Below are positions 1-11,423 of a stretch of 64,000 nt of DNA, in pieces. The notes under the pieces are model-generated. The model made no database searches. It was not told where the DNA came from and saw only the letters and a list, made by a program, of their open reading frames with translations. Source of the stretch: Linnemannia elongata (taxonomy: Eukaryota > Mortierellomycota > Mortierellomycetes > Mortierellales > Mortierellaceae). Each line of letters starts with the position of its first letter. The stretch's first letter is position 1. A program made the position numbers and the translations under genes. The DNA is taken from assembly GCA_036320915.1 (NCBI GenBank), contig JAXBDG010000001.1, positions 4,362,001 to 4,426,000 of the forward strand, in the 5' to 3' direction.

Positions 1-774
1 CTCCAGCCAGACAGAGGGCAGCACCGGCTGCAAACGGTCCATCGGTTCAGAGTTCTCCATCAGCTGCGAAGGCAACAGTGGTCCTCCAAGTGGAGTAACA
101 CTTCCTACTACTCCTGCTGTTGGTGCTGCTGCTGTAGACGACGCCACAGTCGTCGAGGAATGTTTTGGAGGCAAGGAGGGGTCGCTATGTTGCATGGTCC
201 TGGATTTTGACGAGGAAGAAGAAAAGTTCAACCCCCAACTGGCAGGAAAAACCGACCGCCGTTGTTGTTCCTTGGGTCGATGTGTCTCCGACGACAGTTC
301 GCTACCACCTCCTCCATTATTGTTGCGTCCGCCTGGAGAATGGGCAGCCAAGAGCTGACCCAAAATGGACTGTCCAATACGACTGCCGCCAGACTTGCGA
401 GGCGGGGCCGGGATATTAAAGATGGCTGTGGCAGTTGTAGTAGAGGACCCGCGAACCTTGGCAGGCAGGGTGCGTGCATTGTCATGGATCGCTTGCTGTT
501 GTTGCTGTTGGAGTTGTTGTTTCTGCTTGATTAGGTGTGCAGCAGCAGCACCGGCAATGGTGTGATACGAAGAAGACGACGTGTTGGTTGTGGTTGAAGA
601 GGTGGTGGAGGTAGAATAAGATAGAGGGGAAGGGGGTGAATGGTTGTGGTGTCGGGTTGGAGGTAAAGAAGGGGATGTGGATGGAGTGGGATAAGGATCG
701 GAGAGGTGGTGTTGGTCGTTCAGGGTTGAGTCTGGGTGAGTTGTTGCTGTAGAATGACACTTTGGGCGAGACAT
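1..774 (-). CDS. N-terminal part of a low-complexity protein, cut by window edge
   Basis: An open frame of 258 codons starts at the ATG at 774-772 (protein begins MSRPKCHS) and is still open at base 1, so the gene continues outside the window. I do not recognise the protein. It is rich in Ser, Thr, Pro and His, has a Gln-rich run near residues 90-105 (KQKQQLQQQQQQ), and has one less degenerate stretch (RKSGGSRIGQSILGQLLAAH) around residues 130-150. No domain can be named. The longer overlapping frame at 482-826 on the same strand is the shifted shadow: the frame given here stays open for longer and has the amino-acid bias seen in the N-termini of other genes of this window. Function unknown; the reading frame is fairly secure, the start less so. 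Confidence 0.6.
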   Translation of the reverse strand, partial: MSRPKCHSTATTHPDSTLNDQHHLSDPYPTPSTSPSLPPTRHHNHSPPSPLSYSTSTTSSTTTNTSSSSYHTIAGAAAAHLIKQKQQLQQQQQQAIHDNARTLPAKVRGSSTTTATAIFNIPAPPRKSGGSRIGQSILGQLLAAHSPGGRNNNGGGGSELSSETHRPKEQQRRSVFPASWGLNFSSSSSKSRTMQHSDPSLPPKHSSTTVASSTAAAPTAGVVGSVTPLGGPLLPSQLMENSEPMDRLQPVLPSVWLE

Positions 775-1276
775 GACTTTGTGGGTGTGGGAAGAGGAAG
801 GAGCGCGCAAGAGGGAGCCAAAACACGCACCATAACTCTCTCTAGGTTCAGACTATAGGTTTGTTTCGTTCAGAAGAATATAAAGGGTGTTGTAAAGGTG
901 AAGAAGTGGAGAGAAAAGAAAGAGAGGGAGGTAGTCGGTTGCCTTTGATGTATCGAGGATTCGCTTGTTGTAGGCTGGTTGAGGACAGAATAGAAAAAAA
1001 AAAAAAAAGGAAAAGGGAGATGCTACTGCAATCTGGGTGAGCAAAAAGGGGAGAGAATAGAAAAAATTAGAGTGAAGAGGAAGAGGAAGAAAAGAAGATA
1101 GAAAAGTAAAAAAAGGATGCAGGGAAGGGTAAACCACCGAAAGGGAGGAGAAAAGAGATGAAAGGGGAGTGAGAAAGGTAGAGACAGAAAAAGAGAATCG
1201 ATTGTTGTATCGTGTTTTTTTGGTTGGACAACGAACGGGCTAGGAAAAGATGGTGTTGCTGGTCGGATTGTTGTGT

Positions 1277-1333
1277 TTGGTTGTTGGTTGTTGGTTGTTG
1301 GTTGTTGGTTGTTAGTTGTTGGTTGTTGGTTGA
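1277..1333. repeat. Heptamer tandem array (GGTTGTT)n
   Basis: Roughly eight copies of a 7-bp unit GGTTGTT, with one copy altered (TAGTTGT). The unit reads through all three frames and produces an artificial Trp/Leu/Val/Cys-rich open frame, which I do not call as a gene. Confidence 0.85.
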
Positions 1334-3419
1334 ACGGATAGATGGACAGAAGGATATGAAAGAGTTGAGATCTGAAGGAAAGGGAAAGGTAAGGAGAGGG
1401 ATCTTGTGCCTTGTAAAATGGGTTTGCTTTAGACCTTGAACCGAAAGAGAAGAGAGAAAGGGACTAAAGACTGAAGGCCGTGCTTGTAGATGTTGGCGTC
1501 GATAGGAACCTTGTATTTGTAGCCGCCGCTGAGACTGACAGCAAAGAGAAGGACGTCAAGGTCGTCTTGGGAGAGGAACGCTTGGAAGATAAGGGTGGTT
1601 GTGGGTTCTTGATAGGACGACCCATATAAAATCTCGACTGTCTCGCTCTGTTTGCTGCTTTTGTTGTTTGTCGGTGGGATGTGTTGTTGTTGGAAGGGAA
1701 AGTTGTTACCAAGGCGTTAAAAGAGAGATATGGCGTCAACTGTGAGAAAGCAGAGGGTGCGAAGTAATAAGGTGAAAAGGGAAATAGGGAGAGTCGAAGG
1801 GAAGGAGTGCGAGGATGGACGGTCTGGGTTGTGTCTGTGTGGAGCGGGATGAAATAGAGAAAAAAGGGGGGAGGGGATGGGTGGATGGAGAAAGATAGTA
1901 AGGCAACCGGTGGTTGTTATTATTGCCGGGGACTAGAAAAGCAGGGGACAGGAAAAGAAGGAGTGAGAAGACATAGAAAAGTGTTAGAAATGGACGGGCC
2001 AACAGGACAATAACAATACATACGTGCACATCTTGTTTCCAATTGATAACAACAGATGAGACGAGAGTGGAGCAATCGAAGTTTTAGGCCTTTGAAAGCA
2101 GGGGTGGATGGGTAGTGCTCCAAGGGAGAGGGATAATAATAGGGGATGAGAGGGATGGATAGGGATGGATAGGAATGGATGCGGGCGGAAACGATGATAA
2201 TATTCCCGGAGGATGCGTGTGTAGAGGGGGAGAGAGGGAGAGGGAGAGAAGGAGAGTTGGAAGAGAGTATATGTGTGTGTGTGAAAGAGTAAGAGAAGAG
2301 TCAGCAGCATGTGCAAATGAGGTACAGGGGAGAACGAGGAAGAGACGAGAAGAAAAGATGCCCCGGTTGGCTGTGTTGGATGACAACACATCCTTCACCG
2401 GATGTTACTCCCCTGAGTATGAGGGACATTGAAGCGCTGCTCACCTTTGAGGGTCTAAAAACGAGCGGGAGTGTAATCCTTTCTTTTTTTATTTGTGAAG
2501 AGGAGGAGGATAAAGGAGAAATGGTGCCTTGGAATATCTATGTGCTGAATGAATGTAAGGATGTGCGTTCGTTCGTTTGGGCGGGTGGAGGAGGGTGGAG
2601 ATGGAATAGAACAGGATAAGGGGGCGATGAAGAATGAGAGGGAAGGGGATGAGAAAAAGAAGAGATAATGGTGAAAGATGAAGATGAAGAAGAAGAAGAA
2701 GAAAAAGAAGGAAGAGAAGTGAACGAAGGATATTGTGTCTGAAATAAACGAAGTGTGGCGGTTGATTGCCCATCCCATCCACCCCTTTCTCCTTTCAGAC
2801 CCATCTCGACATCGCTCTCAATCCGCATCTATTCATTCAGGGCAATCAATGGGTGGGTGATACATACACGCCATCGTGCCATACCATTACCATTGTCATT
2901 GACACCTTTTTTTTATTCTAAACCAAAACACTCAAATTGCTCATGCTCTCCTCCTCATTCTTTCTCCCACTAGCCTTCTTTGTCCTAACACCCCCATTCA
3001 AAACTTTCACACACCCATGCCCCTCATATCTCTGTTCACTTTTCACCATTGCATTTCATTTTTCTCTTTCACTTTTCATTCAACCCCTTTCATTGCCTTT
3101 TTGTCTTTCTTTCACGTTTCCACAACATGCACACAAGGGGTCGAATAATGAGGGGTCAACAATTGGCAACACGAATATGCAAAAACAAGTTAGGAGGATG
3201 AAAGCGTACTACCTAAAAAAAAGTGTTCCTTGGTTTTTTTTTTGTTTGCCACGCCGTCGCACAAACGAGAGAGACCGATGAGTTTTTTTAGGCATTGCCT
3301 CCCTTCCTCCATCCTCCTTCCTGTTTTTTCTCCCTCCGCAACCTGCAACATGGCGGTATCTTTCTGTTTTGGCTAGGTGGACACATGACTACCCAGCAGT
3401 GCATCATCGACCCATTAGC

Positions 3420-3543
3420 CCTATTCAGAGTTGAAAAAAGATTTCTGTTCGTTTTCCATCTTTGGGAATCGTACATAGGATTGAAGCTGTTCGTTTCCCA
3501 AACATGGAAAACGGACAGAAATCTTTTTTCAACTCTGAATAGG
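3420..3543. repeat. Near-perfect 49-bp inverted repeat (foldback hairpin) followed by an A-tract
   Basis: The left arm 3420-3468 begins CCTATTCAGAGTTG and the right arm 3495-3543 ends CAACTCTGAATAGG. The arms pair at 47 of 49 positions; one mismatch would be a G-U wobble in RNA. The loop is 26 nt (3469-3494). About 13 nt after the right arm an A-run begins. A long dyad so little diverged points to a young foldback/MITE-like insertion, a retroposed hairpin with an A-tail, or a hairpin RNA source. No open frame or terminal duplication was recognised that would decide between these. Confidence 0.9.
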
Positions 3544-5101
3544 CCTATTGTCGGACAAAAAAAAAAAAAAAAAACAAGATCAAAGACTGCAAAAACACCA
3601 ACCTTACTTTATCCCCTTTTTGCATGTTCTTAACCCCTACCTACCCCTTATTTTTCCTCGACCCTGTTTTTGGTCTTATTTTTTTTTTTTTTCCCCATCG
3701 CTTTTTCTCGAAAACCTTCTCACTACATCTCTCTACTGTTTCCTTATCCCTTTTGTCTGTGTTGTACTCATTTTCTCATGATGAAAACCTCGTCATAGCC
3801 AGAAACTAAAAAAAAAAAACCAAAGAAAGAAAAGGTAATGGTACCATTGAGGATCTCACCTCACCACAAGCGTGGCGAGCGGGAATAATAAAAATGGATA
3901 TACGATGATGTCGTATGGAGGATACTTTACTCCTCGTACCCACTCCTACTTACCCCATCCGACATTAACATGGAAGGAAGTAGAAGAAAGTAACGCAAGG
4001 GAAGATGAGAAACAAGCGCACGCGATGATGTCCACGAGAAAACGAAATTGAGACATTCTCACAGCAACAGAAGGGCTGAAGGTCGGTTGGTTGCTCCAAT
4101 GGATGCACCCATTTTCAGCCATTGATCCTTTTTGGAAGAGAATGAGGGACGAAAGGAAGGACAACCATTGGAAACTAATGGAAAATAAAGGACATCCGTA
4201 AGTTAGAACAAACTGATGAAGAAGGAAAAAGGAAAAATGGAACTATGCCATGAGTAGGGGTTATCCGACCATGGGTGACAAAATAGGCCTTGTCTCAACA
4301 AAAACATTTCCTATTCCTTCCCTTCCCCTCTTCCCTAAATCCTATCAACCCAAACAATACTCTCATGGTTCCACCATCCTCTCCGTCTTGCATTTATTTT
4401 TCGAACAAACCAACCCAAACATAAAAAAAGAGAGTGTGAGCAAACGACCGACGAGTATCAAAGAAAGAAATAGGTGTGAGAGCAGAATTGCTTTCCAAAT
4501 GGTGCATGATAAAGAATTGAAGTGGTGGTTAACTTTTTTTCCTCTGGTTCTTCCCCTCCAATCCAATGGTGTAAATGGGCTAGCGAGTGTGGGTTATTTC
4601 GGAAAAAAGAGCGACAGGAGAACAAACACAAAGGTGAGCTTCCGGAGCCAAAAATAAGGATAAGAAGAGCACACTTTTCCAGCGGTGGTTGACAAAAGAT
4701 GTCGATAATGCGTGCTCGATGGCTGGTTAGCGAGGATTAACAATACACACTTATTGACAGAAGACCCTTCACGATCTGGATATGTCATGGTGGTTATTGA
4801 TATTGCTACAAAGATTATGGATGGATTAAAAGTCTATTGTCTATAGGTTTTGAGGGTACTGTAATGCAATGAAAGAAAAAAAAACAAGAACGTGGAATAG
4901 TGGTGGTGGTAATTATCGCCGTGACGAATGATAAGGATTGTTTGTTTGTTGGAGTTGGAGTGGATGGAAGGGATGGTGAGTGGTGATCATGTTATCATGT
5001 CTATCGAAAAACGTGCTCATCCCCCTCCCTTTTCCCCACCTTCCCCAAATAGAGGGAGAAAGTAGATGAGATTTCTCTCCCTTTCCTTTACCTTCACCTC
5101 C

Positions 5102-7234
5102 CTACCACAACTTGAGATGGGTCCTCGCAGCCCTGAGCATCTTCCATGGCTCCGAATGCCGGATCAACTGGCGACACCAAAGTCTAGTCAGGTTGGGTGT
5201 ATGATCCACCAACCATCTCACATCATTCACATCCACCTCTCTCGCCAAATCATCAATATACAGATTCTCCAATTGATGACCCAAGCCGTTGAGGATCGAG
5301 AGTTCGAGCTGAGAGCCACCAATATGGAGGGCTTTGAGGTTGGAGAGTTCGCGGAGACGAGCGTTGAGGAAGTGGCTTTGGGAGGTGTTGATGGTGTTGA
5401 GGTTCTTGATCCGGAGGAATTCGAGGGATTCTTGGCATGCCCATGACACTGAAGGTGTGGTAGACGTTGGTGGTATGGGAAGGGTGGTAGTGGTGTCGAC
5501 AGCAACTTCGGGTAATGGGTATACTGGTGCTGCGACAATGGCGGACTCTTCCTGTGCCTGCTCCTGTTCCTGAGCAATAGTTGTAGTTGGCGCGGAGGGA
5601 TTCTCCTCCTGCTCGTCATCATCAGTCTCAAGAGTATGAGGGAACAGACTCTCCGGCATGATCTCGGGCTGCTGGAACTCCAAGCTCCTCAGCCGCCCAC
5701 AAGTCGTCAAGATATGATGGATCCCCTGTCCCGTCAACTCTGTGCAGTTCGAGACCGACAGACACTGTAACCGACGGTTCTCGTACCGTTCCTGTACCGA
5801 TCCATCCTCCGAGCTGTTGTTGGTAAAAGAAGAGGGGGAAGTGGGGCGAGGGTGGGAGAGCATGTCGCGGATGCCCTGGTCGGTGATCTGGAGGCACCCA
5901 TCCAAGTTCAGATCCGTCAATCTCAAACATTGATGACCCAGGACCGCCAACGCGGCATCATCGACGTTGGTCTGAGGGATGTCGAGGTGGAGGAGGTTGG
6001 GCGAAGCCTTGAAAATCTCCTTGTATCCATGTCCGTCCAAGAAATGGCATCCTGACAGGATCAATGTCGAAAGCTGGGTCATGCAAAGGGAAGGGTCGAG
6101 ATGGAAATCTGAAAGGTACAAGGGAGAGTTTTGGCCGAGGTTCAATTTGACGAGCTGCGGGGAGCGGGCGAACAGGGCGGTGAGGATGGACCCGGAGAAG
6201 GCTGTCGCATGGAGGTTGATTGTTGTAAGGTGCTGCATAAGGACCCAGTTAGGGACAACCTTCTCCGACAATGTAGGCTCTTCCGACTCATAGTCCTGGT
6301 CCTGGTTCTCCTCTCCGTCACCATCCTGATCCTCCTGGTCCTCTTGATGATCGGATACAACAACAGCTGATGTGGATGCACCTGATGTAGGAAGGGGCAA
6401 GTCCAGGATCTCAATCATCCTCAGCAGGGGGCAAGCATCCATCAAGTCGGGCAAGGAATCGGCACTAGTAACCAGCTGCACCAACTCCGCTTCTTCTCCA
6501 GCTCCCTCCTCCGAGTCAGTGGGCAAAGTCGAAGCCAAAGCCGGAGAGCCCACCGAAGAAGCATTAGACCGCTGACGGTTATGGTTATGACGATAGGAAT
6601 CCCGATCAGTCAAGGACAGCGTAAAGTGACGGAGTTGCGGAAGAGTCCCGGCCACCTTTAACAGATCCCCACGGACCTGTGCTATATTATACATCTGCAA
6701 CGCTGAGAGTCGATGTGCTGAGGACTGGGTGAACCTTGAGAGTGTAGAAGCATCAAGTTCATTGGTCCAGCTAGAAAGAAGGATTGTCTCGGCGTTCAAG
6801 TTGGAAAGATCGATCGAGTTCAGAATCGAATCCGCTGTGGGAAAGGAGGAGGACGAAGAAGAAGAGGCTGACGAGAGATGGATCCATTCGAGGTGGCGGA
6901 TATGTTGGCTGAGTTGAGGAAAGGCTTGCAACATCTCCCGACTCTTGTCGGCTACAGTTCCTGATTCGACTCGGACTCGCCTCCAGAGATGACGGATCCA
7001 GTGGGCGTACCAGTGAGACGAAACCCGGACGACGACTGTGAGGGTGTGCCTGTCGAGATGGCGGGCGATGTGATCACAGATCTCGGGGATATCGAATGGG
7101 TTATTGCCTCTGTTGTAGTTGTTGTCTCTGAGTCCGAGGGAGAGTTGTTGTTTCTTGCAGAGTGTGGAGTCTGTGGGGAGGATGGTATGATCAAGAGGCT
7201 CAGCCAGTGGGGCCGAGCAGAGCAATGCAGGCAT
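5102..7234 (-). CDS. F-box and leucine-rich-repeat protein
   Basis: A single-exon frame of 710 residues from the ATG at 7234-7232 to the stop at 5102. Residues about 46-90 form an F-box (NPFDIPEICDHIARHL followed by a W-rich second half, SHWYAHWIRHLWRRV). F-box proteins bind Skp1 and recruit substrates to SCF ubiquitin ligases. The rest is a run of leucine-rich repeats, clearest at about residues 345-470 with segments such as LTDLNLDGCLQITDQGI and LQCLSVSNCTELTGQGI, the AMN1/Grr1-like type of LRR that binds substrates. Acidic and Ser-rich insertions break the LRRs (an EDQEDQDGDGEENQDQD stretch near residue 310). The protein ends in another LRR-like block with RLWCRQL near the C-terminus. The substrate cannot be told from sequence. 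No intron was needed. Confidence 0.9.
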   Translation of the reverse strand: MPALLCSAPLAEPLDHTILPTDSTLCKKQQLSLGLRDNNYNRGNNPFDIPEICDHIARHLDRHTLTVVVRVSSHWYAHWIRHLWRRVRVESGTVADKSREMLQAFPQLSQHIRHLEWIHLSSASSSSSSSFPTADSILNSIDLSNLNAETILLSSWTNELDASTLSRFTQSSAHRLSALQMYNIAQVRGDLLKVAGTLPQLRHFTLSLTDRDSYRHNHNRQRSNASSVGSPALASTLPTDSEEGAGEEAELVQLVTSADSLPDLMDACPLLRMIEILDLPLPTSGASTSAVVVSDHQEDQEDQDGDGEENQDQDYESEEPTLSEKVVPNWVLMQHLTTINLHATAFSGSILTALFARSPQLVKLNLGQNSPLYLSDFHLDPSLCMTQLSTLILSGCHFLDGHGYKEIFKASPNLLHLDIPQTNVDDAALAVLGHQCLRLTDLNLDGCLQITDQGIRDMLSHPRPTSPSSFTNNSSEDGSVQERYENRRLQCLSVSNCTELTGQGIHHILTTCGRLRSLEFQQPEIMPESLFPHTLETDDDEQEENPSAPTTTIAQEQEQAQEESAIVAAPVYPLPEVAVDTTTTLPIPPTSTTPSVSWACQESLEFLRIKNLNTINTSQSHFLNARLRELSNLKALHIGGSQLELSILNGLGHQLENLYIDDLAREVDVNDVRWLVDHTPNLTRLWCRQLIRHSEPWKMLRAARTHLKLW

Positions 7235-7721
7235 CGTTACTGTTGTTTTGTAGATGCTTAGGTTGTTATTGTTGGGGTTGTAGAGGCTGCTGGGAGGGAC
7301 AACAAAAGGTTTTGATTGTGTTCCTTGTTCCTGAATAAAGCCAAAGATAAGAACAAAGGGGAAGAGAGTGAGGAAATAAAATAAGGGTCAGCGCTTGGAT
7401 CCTTTAGTGTCACAGGGAGAGAAAAAGAGAGAGGCAATTGAAGGGATCAGATCGAATCTATGAGTTGTTACCGATTGGCGACGAAGAAGCGACCTGGTGG
7501 ATGGATGTGAGAGTGGAGAGAGTGAGTGAAGAGTGGGGGGAGAGAGGGAGGTGGATAAAGGTACAAAGAGGAGCAGTGAAGAAGGAAAGAAAGAGGAGGA
7601 AGAGAGGGAGTTGAAGAAAAAGTTTTTTTTGTCTTCCTGCCACCTTATCGCGCAATTTCAAAGAAAAAAAAAAAAAAGAAAAAAAAGCAGGCACCATACC
7701 AGCCCTACACACAGACACAAC

Positions 7722-7722
<1 letters not shown>

Positions 7723-7760
<38 letters not shown>
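7723..7760. repeat. T38 homopolymer
   Basis: 38 consecutive T on the plus strand. A second tract of the same length lies at 8117-8154. Confidence 0.9.
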
Positions 7761-8114
7761 CGTTGTCCGATCCAATTTGAGAAGGGGGCTGGAAGGCCAA
7801 TTACTCACTTTGAGTGAAGTGAAGAAGGAGGCCTATTTGCCGACCCTGGTGAGGAGGAATTGAGCAACAGCCAGCCAGTCAGTAGTGAAGTAATAAGCCA
7901 CAGGAAGTGGGGGTATTTGCTAATGACAGAGAGTAGCAGGTATAGTAAGGAGTAGCTGTTGTTATCGTGGTAGATGCGATTGGCCGGGGTCGATCCACAG
8001 GAGTGTCCGATCGTGCCATCCTGTGGTTGTGTTAGAAGGAAGCAGGAGTTGAGAAAAGGGGGGAGGGGGGGAAAGCAGAGAATGGTGACATTGGCGGGGC
8101 ACGGACGATGGAAC

Positions 8115-8116
<2 letters not shown>

Positions 8117-8154
<38 letters not shown>
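8117..8154. repeat. T38 homopolymer
   Basis: 38 consecutive T on the plus strand, 394 bp from the first and equal in length. The flanks of the two tracts are not similar. Confidence 0.9.
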
Positions 8155-8159
<5 letters not shown>

Positions 8160-10524
8160 GGTTCGACCAATGATATTGGACATGTGACTGTTGTTTTCCT
8201 CTCATCTTTGTTGCTGACAGACGAGGGACAGGGACAGGGACAGCGAAGGGAGGGTGGATGGGCAAAGCAAGGAATGTGATATGTGGCACAAGTTGCCTAT
8301 GTCTGCGTCTGTGTCTATATCTTTATGTAGACTCAATTGCCGCTTTCTTTCACAAGGCACATCGATGCAAATAGTATTGGCCCTTTCTTTCTTTCTTTCT
8401 TTCCCATTTATTATTGCATTAGCGCACGCATTGCTATCAATTGGTTCCTCCACACATCCTCATCAAATGCGGACGATAAACCTTTCCTTTCCCTGAACAC
8501 ATGCAAATGAAAGAAAGCAGGATAAAAAAAGAATTGCTATCTAAGGAAACACAAACCTGTTTGGACGCAGCACTAGCACTACCTGTGAGCACATCACCCG
8601 AGTACGAGTAGGGGTCCAACACCCCAACCCCACCTTAGACCCAGGGCTCACCTCTTCGTTGTTTTTAACCCTGCTGCTGGCTGTATCCATGGCCCAGAAG
8701 GGCTCTTCTATGTGAAATGAAATTTCAACACAGGAAAGAGAAGCCTTTTTTTGGGCGAAACCAGAAGAGACCGACCATCTTTCCGTTTGTTCGAAAGTAT
8801 GTTTGAACCTTGAAGTATGAGTTCTTTCTCAGAGCTTCAAAAGGTACTACAACCCTACAACTGGGGTTCAATATTATTTCTTCCCGATCATCCGTACTGG
8901 TACCAGTTAGAAATACAGGTATAGGTACATAACCGACAGTTCACCCTCAGGCTCCGATTCCCCACACTAGTCGATCCCTTTCTTTGTTGCTCTTTTTTCC
9001 TTCTTCCTTCTTCCTTCTTCCTGGGGCCTTGCTTCTTATTGCTTTCTTTTTTTACATTCCTGAGTGACACCAGATTGACATTTGTGGTATGGGTGTACAC
9101 GCTTTTCAATTGGTATTGGTCTGTCGTATTTGGATGATCAGAGTAGAGAGAAATAAAAGAAAAGATATGAGTTTATGTTTAGCAGAAGATGATATGTTGC
9201 TAATAACGACATTAGTAGTTGAATTGAACACTTACCGTTGATGGGCGTCAAATAAAAGGTGCGAAGAAAGAAAAAAAATAAAATAAAAAGAATGCTAAAA
9301 AACGATTGCGGACGTGAGGTGAGAGGAAGAGTACATGAGAGATACATTATTATTATGGGAAGGGTGTGGCCAGCGTTGGACCTTATTTTCCACGCGCCTG
9401 CCTGCCTGGACGCCGCCATTGACGCTGTTGCATATTGTGATACACATGCAATAACCGCTTTGGAAACAATTAAAATCACGGAAAAGGATGTTGAGGAGAA
9501 GAAAAAGAAAAAAAAAAACGCCTCCTAGGTATCCCTCTCTGTCTTCATTCATCCCTTCTTTCTTACACCTTATCCCGGCTCAGTCAGCACATAGCATCCA
9601 GCGCCTCCTGTCTTGCCTTCTTTTTCCCGCTTATTGTTACTGTTCTAATCCTGATCTAGAGGTCCTTCCGACAAGGTACGGAGCAGACAACTTTCTTTAC
9701 CCAGGAGTAGAAACAGCCAATGCTGATTGAATGAAGGGAGTCAGAGTCTGTGCACATTTTGTTTGTTTACTTTGTGATTGTCCCTTGGTGTTTGTTCATC
9801 GGGGTTAGTTGAAGAGTGTCAGTCCGTGAGGGGAGGGGCAGCAAAGAGAAAAAACAATACGAGAGAACAAAGAGAAGGAAGAAGGAAGGAGGTGGAGAGG
9901 GAGGCAATCACAAAAAAAAAAAAAGGAGAACCAACACGGAGCCTCCTCTTTCTCTCTTACCTCCTCTTCTCCTCTGTCTCTTCAGGGACAAAAAATAAAA
10001 TAAATAAGAAAACTCCTAGAAAACACGGAAGGGTAGGTTGTTTGTCCGTTTCTATTATTTTATACAGGGACATGCACATCATGTACACAGGCATGTATGT
10101 TTTGTATTGACAACCGTCTGTTATGCTGGTTTGTCGCTCATAAAATGCTATTGAGCCAACTTTGATGTTCTTTTGCCTCTACTTTTTAGTATGGGATTTG
10201 TGGATAGGTAAAAGCAACTGCAAGGACCTTTCATGTTAGAAGGAGGCGAGGAGAGGAGGATGAGGAGGAGTAGTAGGAGAAGAGGAGTAAGAGATGAGGG
10301 AGAAGTAGGAGTTAACTGTGTGGGATTTAGACATACGATGTAGATGATTATCGCATGTACACAATACACACGACAAGCATCCCTCGAGTAGAAGGGTAGA
10401 GCATGAAGGAGAATTGGATCGGATTGGCGAGGAATAAATGAGCCGGTGGGACGGGCAGAAGGACGGATAGATTGCTATTGTTGTCGCCGCCGTGGACTAA
10501 AAATAATGAATAAGAAAAAGAGAC

Positions 10525-10650
<126 letters not shown>

Positions 10651-10827
10651 TGTGTGTGTAGCACGAGAGAAGAAAGGAGCGAACAATGCGCGAAGGAAAG
10701 CGACGAAGGACGAGAGAGGAGGAAGGGCGTTTAATTTCGCAACATTGACATGATTGACTCGGGCTGTTTGGATGTGATTCGGTGTGAACGAAGTTATGCA
10801 TGAGGGATCAATGCTGGATATTATTAT

Positions 10828-10862
10828 CATGGACAACGACAACGACAACGACAACGACAACA
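10828..10862. repeat. (ACGACA)n short tandem repeat
   Basis: Five to six copies of GACAAC between the AG run and the Caf120-like gene. Intergenic. Confidence 0.8.
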
Positions 10863-10950
10863 GCATAGGATGGGATCGGACATGCACACACCCACACACA
10901 CACACAATGCGACGCCAGTTCATTCATTCATTCATTCGTGAGTGCGCCCG

Positions 10951-10992
10951 CTCTCAAGTCTCAAGTCTCAAGTCTCAAGTGTCAAGTCTCAA
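10951..10992. repeat. Heptamer tandem array (TCTCAAG)n
   Basis: Six copies of a 7-bp unit TCTCAAG, one with a single change (TGTCAAG). Same unit length as the array at 1277-1333 but an unrelated unit. Confidence 0.85.
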
Positions 10993-11375
10993 CACAATTA
11001 TAATTGTGTCTGGATCCCCATTTTATATAGACATATGAGCATTATAAAGATCCTGGTGCTGGCTGCTGCTGCTGCTGCTGGGTAGCAAATGGTAGCAAAT
11101 AGGATAATGCGCCTCGTTTTATATTCTCTCGCATTGTTTCTTTGTCACCTTCTTTCCTTCTTTATCCTCATCGTCTTGGTCTTCATTCAGTTCATCTTAT
11201 CCTTACCCTTTTGCCCTTTGCAACCTTCACCCTTCACCCTTCACCCTTCCCTTCCCCTCCTCGATCCCACTCCCCTCCTCCTCCGCCTCTCGAACAGTTA
11301 CTTCATCCCATTCATTACATTACATACGCCACTTCTTTCCTTGTCGTCTCTTTCTTTCCATCCTTCCGTTCTTTC

Positions 11376-11378
<3 letters not shown>

Positions 11379-11420
<42 letters not shown>
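11379..11420. repeat. (CT)n microsatellite
   Basis: About 21 CT units inside a longer CT-rich plus-strand stretch upstream of the Caf120-like gene. Confidence 0.9.

Positions 11421-11423
<3 letters not shown>

Larger units (their letters stand above)
775..5101. other. Gene-free, purine/pyrimidine-biased intergenic region
   Basis: About 4.3 kb with no supportable gene. From about 840 to 2750 the plus strand is strongly purine-rich (long G/A runs). Every open frame here is low-complexity Ser/Pro/Leu/Phe or Lys/Glu translation of that bias. It probably contains the upstream region of the minus-strand gene at 1-774. Separate entries cover the heptamer array (1277-1333) and the hairpin (3420-3543). 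No tRNA B-box or other RNA signature was seen by eye. Confidence 0.6.

Noticed and set aside
482..826. Minus-strand 114-codon frame overlapping the first gene
   Set aside because: The alternative frame from 774 stays open to the window edge and has a composition consistent with other gene N-termini here; this one is its shifted shadow.
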